Below, piece by piece: positions 51,191-59,563 of a stretch of DNA of 64,000 nt (position 1 is the first letter of the stretch; each line of letters begins with the position of its first letter). This DNA is from Pontibacter mucosus. Its GTDB lineage: Bacteria; Bacteroidota; Bacteroidia; Cytophagales; Hymenobacteraceae. The notes below the pieces were generated by a model that was not told the origin of the DNA, did not search any database, and saw only the letters and a program-made list of their open reading frames with translations. Location of the stretch: positions 48,890-112,889 of the forward strand of contig NZ_QBKI01000015.1 of assembly GCF_003054055.1 (NCBI RefSeq). Reading direction: 5' to 3'. Both the position numbers and the translations under genes were made by a program.

Positions 51191-52603
51191 TTACTTTAGT
51201 GTGCTTGGGCAAACGAAAGCGGTTTTCGGTACACTTGTTTCAGAGATGGCCTTGAAGCCACCTTCCACGTTCACCACGTTCTCAAAGCCCCTGGCTTTCA
51301 AGATTGACGCTGCAATCATGGAGCGGTAGCCACCGGCACAGTGCAGGTACATGGCTTCCTCTTTAGGCAGTTCGGCCAGGTGCTCGTTCAGGTAATCCAG
51401 CGGGGCGCTCTGTGCCGTCTCTACATGTTCGGCCTGGAACTCACCTGGCTTACGCACGTCCACCACTTTAATGGCATTGTTTTGCTCAAAGCGCTGGGCA
51501 AATGTCTCAGCTGAGATAGAGGCGATGGTATCTACTTCTTTTCCAGCCGCTTTCCAGGCGTCCATACCGCCTTTGAGGTAACCGATAGTATAATCGTAGC
51601 CTACGCGGGCCAGGCGGGTTACTACTTCTTCTTCGCGGCCTTCGTCTGTTACCAGCAGTATCTGCTGCCTGATGTCCGGAATCAGGGTGCCAACCCAGGG
51701 GGCAAAGTTGCCATCGATACCGATGTTAATGGAGTTAGGGATGAAACCAGTTGCAAATGTCTCCGGCTTACGCGTATCCAGTACCAAGGCACCCGTTTCG
51801 TTGGCTGCCGCCTCTAAAGCCTCCGGCGATAATGCCTGCAGGCCTTGCTCCAGCACACTTTCTATGTTGTCGTAACCTTCCTTGTTCATTTTCACGTTCA
51901 GCGGGAAGTATGCTGGCGGCGGCAGCAAGCCATCGGTTACTTCCTTGATGAACTCTTCTTTGGTCATGTCGGCACGAAGGGCGTAATTCGTTTTCTTCTG
52001 GTTGCCCAGCGTATCGCTCGTCTCCTTGCTCATGTTCTTACCGCAGGCCGAACCCGCCCCATGGGCCGGGTACACGATCACATCATCTGCCAGCGGCATG
52101 ATCTTGTTGCGAAGCGAGTCGTACAGGTGTCCTGCCAACTGCTCCTGCGTCAGGTCAGATTTTGCAGCCAAATCCGGACGCCCCACATCCCCGATGAACA
52201 GTGTATCGCCGGAGAAGAGCGCGTGGTCTTTTCCCTGCTCATCTATCAGGAGGTAGGTGGTGGACTCCATCGTGTGGCCCGGTGTATGCAGCACCTTAAT
52301 GGTGATATTACCTACTTTCAGAGCTTCGCCATCTTTAGCAATGTAGGCATCATACGTTGTTTTGGCGTTTGGTCCGAAGACAATCGTGGCGCCGGAAGCT
52401 TTGGCTAAATCCACATGCCCAGACACGAAGTCGGCGTGGAAGTGCGTCTCCAGCACATACTTGATAGTGGCATTGTCTTTCGCTGCTTTATCCAGGTATG
52501 GTTTCACCTCGCGCAGCGGGTCTACGATGGCGGCTTCGCCGTTGCTCTCGATGTAGTAAGCGCCCTGAGCCAGGCAACCGGTATAGATCTGTTCTACTTT
52601 CAT
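51191..52603 (-). CDS. Persulfide dioxygenase-like metallo-beta-lactamase fused to two rhodanese domains
   Basis: 470 residues. The MBL domain (1-245) has ETHFHADFVSGH, HTPGHTMEST and SGDTLFIGDVGRPD, the ETHE1/Blh pattern whose Fe is held by two His and one Asp (family knowledge). The usual fourth His of HxHxDH is Phe here. Rhodanese 1 (about 265-355) has lost its Cys (LLVTDEGREEE). Rhodanese 2 (about 370-460) keeps it (YLHCAGGYRS). Oxidises persulfide to sulfite, passing sulfur between domains. Own promoter with a Crp/Fnr-like operator. ATG 52603. Confidence 0.92.
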   Translation of the reverse strand: MKVEQIYTGCLAQGAYYIESNGEAAIVDPLREVKPYLDKAAKDNATIKYVLETHFHADFVSGHVDLAKASGATIVFGPNAKTTYDAYIAKDGEALKVGNITIKVLHTPGHTMESTTYLLIDEQGKDHALFSGDTLFIGDVGRPDLAAKSDLTQEQLAGHLYDSLRNKIMPLADDVIVYPAHGAGSACGKNMSKETSDTLGNQKKTNYALRADMTKEEFIKEVTDGLLPPPAYFPLNVKMNKEGYDNIESVLEQGLQALSPEALEAAANETGALVLDTRKPETFATGFIPNSINIGIDGNFAPWVGTLIPDIRQQILLVTDEGREEEVVTRLARVGYDYTIGYLKGGMDAWKAAGKEVDTIASISAETFAQRFEQNNAIKVVDVRKPGEFQAEHVETAQSAPLDYLNEHLAELPKEEAMYLHCAGGYRSMIAASILKARGFENVVNVEGGFKAISETSVPKTAFVCPSTLK

Positions 52604-52667
52604 GGTAGCTGATTTTTATGGTTTCTTAGTTTCTAGATGTATTGTCACCCTTTTCCTGATGACCATA

Positions 52668-52711
52668 CAAAATTCGGAAATAGTATAGCATGTGTCTGTG
52701 ACTTATATCAC
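52668..52711 (-). promoter_or_regulatory. Crp/Fnr-type operator and promoter of the persulfide dioxygenase gene
   Basis: GTGAC-ttat-ATCAC is at 52698-52711, extended by TGT on the left. On the minus strand, the -7-like box GAATTTTG (complement of 52668-52675) has its centre exactly 33 bases from the operator centre. Confidence 0.75.
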
Positions 52712-52721
52712 GTTGCTGGTT

Positions 52722-53585
52722 TTAGGCGAAAAATACTTCCTTGATGATGATGTAGATTCCCATTACGAGCACAAACCAGCCAAAGGAAGTCTTCAGTTTA
52801 TCGGCGTGGATCCTGGTGGACAGGAAGGAGCCGATGAAGATACCGGAAATAGAAATGGTCGAGAAGATGGCGAGAAACATCCAGTCTATCTCATAGTTGA
52901 AGATGTCGCCCACAAAGCCGAACAGCGATTTTACGGCTATGATGAGCAAGGAAGTACCCACGGCCATCTTCATGTCCAGCTTACTGAAAAGCACCAGGGC
53001 CGGGATGATCAAAAAGCCGCCGCCAGCGCCGACCAGTCCTGTGAGCGTACCCACTACCAAGCCTTCGGCCAGAATGCCGCCGTAGTTAAACTTAGGCTCG
53101 GGGTGTACTTCTTTTAGGTCCGTGTGCTTGATAGCGGAATCTGTGTCCATGTTCTCATCCACTGCATCGGCTGGCTCTGCCGGAACTTCTTTTTTCTTTT
53201 TGATCATAGATATGGAGGCAAACACCATCAGGCCGGCAAACAGGAGCATCAGCAGCACGCCTTTGGTAACCATAAAGTCACCTACTGAAAAGAGATTCCC
53301 GGGTATGGCTGGCACCAGGTAGCGGCGCGTCAGGTAAACTGCCACAATAGAGGGCAAACCAAACACAACGGCTGTTTTCAGGCTAACCAGCCCCTTCTGG
53401 TAAAATTTGTATGAGCCCACCAAACTGGTAAGGCCGACGATAAACAAAGAGTAAGCGGTGGAGATAACAGGGCTCAGGCCCAGTAAATACACCAGTACCG
53501 GCACGGTAAGTATAGAGCCGCCACCACCGATAAGGCCAAGGGATAAGCCGATGAGCATGGCAGCGATGAATCCGAGTATTTCCAT
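52722..53585 (-). CDS. TauE/SafE-family sulfite/sulfonate exporter
   Basis: 287 residues, about eight helices in two related halves: GLSLGLIGGGGSILTVPVLVYLLG near the start and VVGTLTGLVGAGGGFLIIPALVLF near 180, the duplicated family motif. A charged cytosolic loop (about 130-170, KKKKEVPAEPADAVDENMDTD) separates the halves. Sulfite made by the neighbouring persulfide dioxygenase is the likely substrate. Own promoter with a Crp/Fnr-like operator. Confidence 0.92.
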   Translation of the reverse strand: MEILGFIAAMLIGLSLGLIGGGGSILTVPVLVYLLGLSPVISTAYSLFIVGLTSLVGSYKFYQKGLVSLKTAVVFGLPSIVAVYLTRRYLVPAIPGNLFSVGDFMVTKGVLLMLLFAGLMVFASISMIKKKKEVPAEPADAVDENMDTDSAIKHTDLKEVHPEPKFNYGGILAEGLVVGTLTGLVGAGGGFLIIPALVLFSKLDMKMAVGTSLLIIAVKSLFGFVGDIFNYEIDWMFLAIFSTISISGIFIGSFLSTRIHADKLKTSFGWFVLVMGIYIIIKEVFFA

Positions 53586-53615
53586 TTTCCTAAAGTTTTA
53601 TCTTGAAATCCGATA

Positions 53616-53659
53616 CAAAAGTAGGGCAGGGCGGCAGGGAGCACAGTGACTGTTGTCAC
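53616..53659 (-). promoter_or_regulatory. Crp/Fnr-type operator and promoter of the TauE gene
   Basis: The perfect palindrome GTGAC-tgtt-GTCAC is at 53646-53659. On the minus strand, the -7 box TACTTTTG (complement of 53616-53623) fits TAnnTTTG exactly and lies 33 bases away, centre to centre, which puts the operator near -41, a class II activator position. Confidence 0.8.
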
Positions 53660-53706
53660 ACAGGGGGCTATCTGGGATGAAGCTAAATGAAAAGGGGCCT
53701 GGTGCA

Positions 53707-53886
53707 TCACCACGTCCCTTTTCGCTGTACTTCATAAAGTTTCCCCAGGCGGTGTACCTCTGACGGGTTTTTGCGGTTCAGCCTGCACTGGTTTATAGCA
53801 GCCTCGTGATACCCCCCGGTGAGCTGCTGAGTTCGCCGGCTATCAGTTGATGAGGAGTTATACTTCGTTCCCGCGTACTTTTGCAT
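53707..53886 (-). CDS. Possible small protein, 59 aa
   Basis: ATG 53886 opens MQKYAGTKYNSSSTDSRRTQQL and continues YHEAAINQCRLNRKNPSEVHRLGKLYEVQRKG, a helical, basic pattern that looks protein-like. No family, signal or promoter recognised. The frame upstream of this ATG runs into the terminator at 54002-54051 and is not used. Could also be chance. Confidence 0.35.
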   Translation of the reverse strand: MQKYAGTKYNSSSTDSRRTQQLTGGYHEAAINQCRLNRKNPSEVHRLGKLYEVQRKGTW

Positions 53887-54001
53887 GGCACCCTTGGTAA
53901 AAAGTAGCCTCTCGTCTATCTTATTCAGACCATCCCATCCAAGGCTTGCAGGCGCATACACTGCATTCTTTCCTTTGCCTTCGGCGGCTAACAAGAGGCG
54001 C

Positions 54002-54051
54002 CCGGGCAACAAAAAAGCCGTGCTTTTCAGCACAGCTTTTTTGTTGCCCGG
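54002..54051. terminator. Strong hairpin terminator after the beta-propeller gene
   Basis: A 23-bp stem pairs 54002-54024 with 54029-54051 with one mismatch and a TTTC loop. The runs of six A and six T inside the stem give a U tract on both strands. It lies 20 bases past the stop of the gene at 54071. Confidence 0.88.
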
Positions 54052-54070
54052 CTTGAGAGTAGGGACTACG

Positions 54071-57000
54071 CTACCGCTCGAGGATAATTTTTACGGTCTC
54101 GACCTTTTCACCAGCGGCCAGCCGGGCCACATAGAGACCTTTTGACAGGCCCTCTGCTACCACCTCATGCTCGTAACGCTGACCTGCCTGTGCCGTGCCT
54201 GTGGCAATTCGCCTTACGAGTGCCCCTTTCAGGTCGTATAGTTCCAGGCTGTAGTCGGTGTCCTGCTCCGTGGTAAAGCCAAGGGTGGTGCGTTCGCGGA
54301 AGGCGGTGGGGTAGGCCATGAGCCCCTGCGCCGCAGGCCCTTCCTCCAGGGCAAGCACGGCACCTTCTCTGATGGCCTTCATACTTGGCCCATGGATGGT
54401 GATGTTACCGCCACCGATGGCTGCGCAGGCCGGCGCGTTTTCTGCCAGGTTAGTAGAGCAGGCTGCCTGGTTGTTGTAGACCACCGCGCCGCGGGTACCG
54501 TCGGCGTTCAGCTCCCAAATCAGGATGCGCAGCCGATCCTCTTCTTTGTTCCTCTGGGTGTGCTTTGCGCTGTAGTTTCCGTCTGTAGCCGAGACTAGGT
54601 AGGCGAAGCGACGCGGGTCGGTGGTCATGCCCCCTGAGCCGTTAAGGTAGGAGAGAGTGCCCTGGCCGCGGAAGAAGGCGTTGTTGCCGGTAATGACCAG
54701 CGAGCCATCCTCGACACTGGTGCTGCGGAAAATGGCTGGCCCGCTTTCCAGCAGGAGCATGAGGGAGCCCTGCGCTACGTCTTCCGTTTTAGGTTTATAC
54801 TTTGCCACCAGAGCCCATTGAATCCTGCCGCCGCCTTGCATTAGTTCGTAATTCGGGTTGGCAGGCGTAATGAGCCAGCCGCTGCCGGTGACAAAGCCGG
54901 CTTGTGGGTTGAACACATGCACGTATAGCGTGGTGTCCTGGGTGGGGCAACCCTCGCCGCCGCTGTAGCTGACACTTAATCTATACACATCGGGCGTAGC
55001 GGGCCAGTCAACCGAGATGGAGGAAGTGCCCTGTCCGGTAAAGCCTGTGTAGTCAGATCCGCCGGAGCCGGTGATGCGCCAGGTATAGCTGGTGGCGTTT
55101 GAGCCGGTGAGAGTGTAGACGGCATTTTTGGTATTTGTGGCAGCCGTTGTGTTGCCCTGGATGGCCGCATCGGCCAGAACTGCGCATTGGCCCTGGCTGT
55201 ACTTGACGGTGATGATGTCAGTCCCGGTTCCTGTACGGAAGCCGTAACCGGTCACGAAAACATTGCCTTCAGCGTCTAAGGCCAGGTCCCTGGCGGCGTT
55301 ATCTGTCTCACCTTCTTCTGTCTGGATAGCCCATACCTGGGTGCCGTCTGCTGCGTTATACTTGAGGGTGTTAAAAGCTCCTCCCGAACTTGTTTCACTG
55401 CGACCGGTGACATAAACTCCTCCCGCATTGTCCACAGCAATGGCATTTGCAAAGTCTAAGGCATTGCCATCATACCGTGCTAACCATTTCTGTGCCCCTG
55501 AGGAGGCTTCGTAGCGGATGGTGACAACATCATAGGTATGATCCATTTCTTCCCCTCCCATACTTTGGCTACCTCCGGTAACGTATACGCCGCCACTATT
55601 ATCGACTGCTATGGCTGTTGCATGATCGAATCCATCTTTGCCGGCATCATACCGGCTTACCCATTGCTGCTGGCCAGTTGCTGCATCATAGCTTACCGTA
55701 GCATAATCCGCAAAAGTATGGATGCCTTCGCTGGAGCCGGTAACGTAGACACTGCCCTGGTTATCGACGGCAATGTCTGAAACCCATTCCTGTCCAGCGC
55801 CCTCCCCGCTGTAGGTGCTGGCCCATGCCTGCGTTCCTGTGGCGGCGTCGTAACGGACGGTGAGGTAATCGCCAGCGCTATTTCCCGTGACGTAGACGCC
55901 CCCTGTGCTGTCAACTGCAATGGCTTCCGCGGCATTGTTATCATTGCTTTCTCCCTTGAGTGAGGTGGCCCATTCCTGCTGCCCGCTGGCCGCATCGTAG
56001 CGGATGGTGACAAAAGTGGAGGTGTTTTCTCCTGTTTGGCTGCTTCCGGTTACGTATACACCTCCTTTACCATCTAAAGCTAGCCCTGCAGCATTATCCC
56101 AGCCATTGTAATCACCGTTGTAGCGCTTTTCCCAATCCGTGTTGCCGGTAGCGGCGTCGTAGCGGATAGTGACGTAGTCCCCATCGCTGCTTCCGATCAC
56201 AAAAACACCCCCTTCGTTGTCAACGGCGATGGCGCGCACCTGATTGTTAAGGCCACCATCATATAATCTGACCCAAAGCTCCTCTCCTGTGGGGGAATAC
56301 TTGATGGTGACAATATTGGCTTGGCCTACGTTGAAATTGTGGTTGTCGCTGATGCCGGTTACATAGGCATTCCCGGCAGCATCTACGGCAACAGCTATTC
56401 CATAGTCGCTTTGACTTCCAAAGCTGTTAAAGCGTTGCTCCCAGTCTTTTTCACCGGTAGTAGCTTCATAGCGGATGACAACAATGTCAGGGCCTGTCTC
56501 TCTGGCAGCGTTGAACCCGGTAACAAGCACGCCTCCCTTGTTATCTACTGCAATGCCCTCTGCCTCAGCCCAGCCTTCTTCTTTTCCTCTATAAGTACTG
56601 ACCCATTTTAGGTTACCTGTGTCTGCCTCATAGTGAATGGTGGTAAATGCGTAGGGGCTTTCCCCGGTTTGGCTGGTACCGGTCACATAAACGTCGCCCT
56701 GGTTATCTACGGCGATGCCTGCAGGCTGATCCCGCGTATTATCCGCCTCATTATAATACCTAAGCCATTTCTGCTCTCCGGTGGCAACATCATACCTGAT
56801 GGTGGTGAAATCTGAATTGTTGTAGGTGCTGCCGCTGTAGCCTGTAACATACACGCTCCCCTGGCTGTCGACGGCAATCGCGGTTGCCCAGTCGTAGCCG
56901 TTGCCAGCCTTATTATGCTGCCTGTCCCACAACTGCTCTCCGGTGGTAGCGGAGTACCGGACGGTGGCAATGTCATACCCCGTCATGCTGTTGTAGGTGG

Positions 57001-57775
57001 TTCCGGTAATAAAGACACTACCCTGGTTATCAACAGCGATGAATGGCTCCCCAAAGACTCCCCCCATGCTGTAGCGGCTCACCCAGTCCTCTCTGCCGGT
57101 AGCGGCATCATAGCGAACGGTGGCGTAATCGGCGCCAAAATCCCCCGTGTAGCTTACACCGGTCACATAAACGCCGCCCTGGTTATCAACGGCAATGGCT
57201 GTTGCAAAGTCCGTGTTATTGCTCTCGCCGTTGTAGGTGCTGGACCAAATTTCATTTCCGGTAGCGGCATCATAACGGATGGTAGCATAATTGGGGCTCT
57301 CTGTACTGATGGAGGTATTACCGGTGATGTAGACGCTCCCCTGGTTGTCGACAGCGATGTCTGTAGCGCGAATACCTGTAGCGTTATCCCAACTTTCTGC
57401 ACCAGTTTGAGCGTCGTAACGGACTATCGCATCGCCAGTAGCCACATATACGCCGCCTTTATTATCTACCGCAATGCCAGTGGCATCACTAAAAGATCCT
57501 TTTGCGTATTCCTGTACCCACAATTCCTCACCTGATGGTGAAAGCTTAAAAGTCACGGCTTTACTTTCGTATGTATTGTTGTTGTTGGCCGTGCCAATGA
57601 CATAGCTATTGCCCTCATTGTCCGTAACAATGTTTTTAGCGTTTGCAGGTTTGTCTCCCGTTGGCCCGGAGCTATCATATGTTCTGATCCATTCCTCAAC
57701 GGGCTGCTGCGCCTCTGCTTTTATACTTAAGGTTAATAAGCATAGCCCGAGGCAGTAAAGTAGTTTTGTTTTCAT
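54071..57775 (-). CDS. Secreted beta-propeller (SBBP) repeat protein with type IX secretion sorting domain
   Basis: 1234 residues. Signal peptide 1-22 (IKAEAQ). Sixteen repeats, each with an AVDNQGSVYVTG-like core followed by a TxRYDAATGxxxW segment, fill about residues 25-870 and should fold into one or more beta-propellers. Then come an Ig/PKD-like domain (about 880-985, TSYTWRITGSG), a region about 990-1120, and a C-terminal sorting domain (about 1150-1234, YSLELYDLKGALVRR...GLYVARLAAGEK). Exported by T9SS and probably surface-attached; ligand unknown. ATG 57775 is used. Repeats are diverged in DNA, so slippage is unlikely. Confidence 0.9.
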   Translation of the reverse strand: MKTKLLYCLGLCLLTLSIKAEAQQPVEEWIRTYDSSGPTGDKPANAKNIVTDNEGNSYVIGTANNNNTYESKAVTFKLSPSGEELWVQEYAKGSFSDATGIAVDNKGGVYVATGDAIVRYDAQTGAESWDNATGIRATDIAVDNQGSVYITGNTSISTESPNYATIRYDAATGNEIWSSTYNGESNNTDFATAIAVDNQGGVYVTGVSYTGDFGADYATVRYDAATGREDWVSRYSMGGVFGEPFIAVDNQGSVFITGTTYNSMTGYDIATVRYSATTGEQLWDRQHNKAGNGYDWATAIAVDSQGSVYVTGYSGSTYNNSDFTTIRYDVATGEQKWLRYYNEADNTRDQPAGIAVDNQGDVYVTGTSQTGESPYAFTTIHYEADTGNLKWVSTYRGKEEGWAEAEGIAVDNKGGVLVTGFNAARETGPDIVVIRYEATTGEKDWEQRFNSFGSQSDYGIAVAVDAAGNAYVTGISDNHNFNVGQANIVTIKYSPTGEELWVRLYDGGLNNQVRAIAVDNEGGVFVIGSSDGDYVTIRYDAATGNTDWEKRYNGDYNGWDNAAGLALDGKGGVYVTGSSQTGENTSTFVTIRYDAASGQQEWATSLKGESNDNNAAEAIAVDSTGGVYVTGNSAGDYLTVRYDAATGTQAWASTYSGEGAGQEWVSDIAVDNQGSVYVTGSSEGIHTFADYATVSYDAATGQQQWVSRYDAGKDGFDHATAIAVDNSGGVYVTGGSQSMGGEEMDHTYDVVTIRYEASSGAQKWLARYDGNALDFANAIAVDNAGGVYVTGRSETSSGGAFNTLKYNAADGTQVWAIQTEEGETDNAARDLALDAEGNVFVTGYGFRTGTGTDIITVKYSQGQCAVLADAAIQGNTTAATNTKNAVYTLTGSNATSYTWRITGSGGSDYTGFTGQGTSSISVDWPATPDVYRLSVSYSGGEGCPTQDTTLYVHVFNPQAGFVTGSGWLITPANPNYELMQGGGRIQWALVAKYKPKTEDVAQGSLMLLLESGPAIFRSTSVEDGSLVITGNNAFFRGQGTLSYLNGSGGMTTDPRRFAYLVSATDGNYSAKHTQRNKEEDRLRILIWELNADGTRGAVVYNNQAACSTNLAENAPACAAIGGGNITIHGPSMKAIREGAVLALEEGPAAQGLMAYPTAFRERTTLGFTTEQDTDYSLELYDLKGALVRRIATGTAQAGQRYEHEVVAEGLSKGLYVARLAAGEKVETVKIILER

Positions 57776-58283
57776 AGCAGTAGAAAGTTTAACATTTGTG
57801 TAATGCAATAAGGTATGTATGGGATGGAGAGCTTCTGCTAGTGATACAGAAGCCGAAAGGGCAGCCGGAATAAAACTATCTTATTAAAATAGGTACGATT
57901 TTTATTTGTATAGTTATATTTTTAAGAGCCTAAAAAACGCTTTATTTGGTTTAGGTAGGTGCTTGCGGTGTAAAAGGTATAAAAGCTTTGATGAATAGCA
58001 GCTTCCGGTAAGGTTTTATGGGGAAAACCGGTGAGCCCAAGCTTTAAAGTTCCGTGCGTAAGTAAAGGCATGCTATAGTTCCTGCCGGCTTAGGTCGCAG
58101 GGAAGTTAAGTGTAGTCTAATTTGTGCCATTTGCTGGCCCCTTTGCTGTTACAGCCCACCTAAGCCATAGCGTATGCATCAAAGGAGAAGGTACACCCTC
58201 CCAGACTAAAAAAAGCCTCCTGGTAGCACCAGGAGGCTTTCTATATGATCAGTTTTTATACTTACTGCTTCTTACCGGTATGC
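57776..58283. other. Intergenic stretch between secreted-protein genes
   Basis: About 500 bases, AT-rich between 57860 and 57960. No gene is supported. It must carry the promoter of the beta-propeller gene (minus strand), but no exact TAnnTTTG box stands out. It ends with the terminator of the phosphatase gene. Confidence 0.4.
58208..58240 (-). terminator. Intrinsic terminator of the phosphodiesterase gene
   Basis: Perfect 13-bp stem AAAGCCTCCTGGT (58212-58224)/ACCAGGAGGCTTT (58228-58240) with a 3-base loop. On the minus strand it runs into seven T. It lies about 45 bases past the stop codon. Confidence 0.92.
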
Positions 58284-59534
58284 CTAAGGCAGCAGCACCC
58301 ACCTGTTCACCATGTTGTGCGGTCCTTCCAGCACAATTTTATACATGCCGCCAGATGTCGACCCTCCGACCGGAATTACTGCCTTCTCTCCTTTAAGCGG
58401 TACTGTCTTTACCAGCTTATATTCATCTTGGCCACCCTCTTTAAAATGATTGGTAGAGGCCAGCCATACTTTTACCTTTCCCTTTTTCTGCTGGGCTTTC
58501 CAGCCAAGTATAAGCGAGTTGTTTTGGTAAACAGCAGTCGGCTGGGCTAACGATATATTCCCAGTGAAGGGCACACCGTCTATTTCCATCTGCACTTCCC
58601 GTGGCAGCGAAATATCCATAAAGCGGGCTACACTTGGCATGATGTCCACTATACCCGGCTTTTGCGCAAAGTAACTGTTCAGGTCACGAGCGTTGGTCAC
58701 AATCCAGGTGGTGCGTTCCCGCTCGGTCTGGCCACCGTGGTGTTTTCCGGTTTCACTGTCTCTTCCATGGTCCGTCGTGATGACTATCAGCCACTCTTCC
58801 TGGTGCTGCCGCTGCCTGTATTCGATAGCCTCCCAGATACGGCCTACCTGGTTGTCAGCATAGGTAACGGCCCTGTGGAGCTGGTCGCTGTCACCGTAGC
58901 GGTGGCCCATGTCATCGGGGTACTGCAGGTATACCCAGGATAAATCAGGGGCATGCTCCCGTATACCGGCCGCCGCCCCATTGGCCACATGCTCATCAAT
59001 GCGGTGCATGTATTCACTTTCCTTGTCATGCGGAAAGGTAACCGTGTCCAACTCGAATCCGTCGAAGGCATAGTCTACCTTTATACTTCCTGTTTCCGGC
59101 AAGCCATCTCCAACCAGCTTGGTCCGGTTATCGAGCCAACTGGAGAAAACACCGATTTTCTTTTCCGGATACTGCGCTTTCAGGTGCCTGAATATGGTCC
59201 AGTAGTGGTAGTTGGGAGCCTTGATGGCGTTGCCCCAGACATTGTGCTTGTTCACCCAGGTGCCGGTCAGCATGCTGTTATACCCAACCGCCGAGATGGT
59301 GGGCGTCTGAGAGTAACCGTCTTTTTCACCACCGACGTAGGCCCGGGCATAACCGCCCACGGCAGCAATCCGGTCCATGTTCGGGGTCGGGTGCTTCTCC
59401 AGCACATCGGCCGCAATGCCATCCACCATAATGAACAGTGCTTTCTTCTTCCCTGCCTGGGCCCATGCCGATTCTACAGAGAACAGGCACAGCAGCAAAA
59501 GCAGGCTTTTTACTATCTTATTGGTTGAGCTCAT
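58284..59534 (-). CDS. Secreted type I phosphodiesterase/alkaline phosphatase-superfamily enzyme
   Basis: 416 residues. Signal peptide 1-25 (SAWAQA). Alkaline-phosphatase fold: metal Asp in FIMVDGIAADV, nucleophile region SQTPTISAVGYNSMLTG, YLQYPDDMGHRYG and ITTDHGRD, then HHGG, giving the two-metal site. A C-terminal beta domain (about 320-416) resembles a carbohydrate-binding or Ig module. Hydrolyses phosphodiesters or nucleotide pyrophosphates outside the cytoplasm. It follows the SusD gene by 29 bases on the same strand, so it is probably in the same unit and may act on the nutrient that SusCD imports. Confidence 0.9.
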   Translation of the reverse strand: MSSTNKIVKSLLLLLCLFSVESAWAQAGKKKALFIMVDGIAADVLEKHPTPNMDRIAAVGGYARAYVGGEKDGYSQTPTISAVGYNSMLTGTWVNKHNVWGNAIKAPNYHYWTIFRHLKAQYPEKKIGVFSSWLDNRTKLVGDGLPETGSIKVDYAFDGFELDTVTFPHDKESEYMHRIDEHVANGAAAGIREHAPDLSWVYLQYPDDMGHRYGDSDQLHRAVTYADNQVGRIWEAIEYRQRQHQEEWLIVITTDHGRDSETGKHHGGQTERERTTWIVTNARDLNSYFAQKPGIVDIMPSVARFMDISLPREVQMEIDGVPFTGNISLAQPTAVYQNNSLILGWKAQQKKGKVKVWLASTNHFKEGGQDEYKLVKTVPLKGEKAVIPVGGSTSGGMYKIVLEGPHNMVNRWVLLP

Positions 59535-59563
59535 ATTTAATTCTTGCTATACGTGAATTTCTG

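Noticed and set aside
53707..54033. 108-codon minus-strand frame starting at GTG 54033
   Set aside because: The proposed start and first codons lie inside the terminator hairpin at 54002-54051; only the shorter 59-codon version from 53886 is kept, with low confidence.
54071..57775. Tandem DNA repeats able to recombine within the beta-propeller gene
   Set aside because: The 16 protein repeats are diverged at the DNA level and of unequal length, so this is an ordinary repeat protein and not a DNA tandem array.
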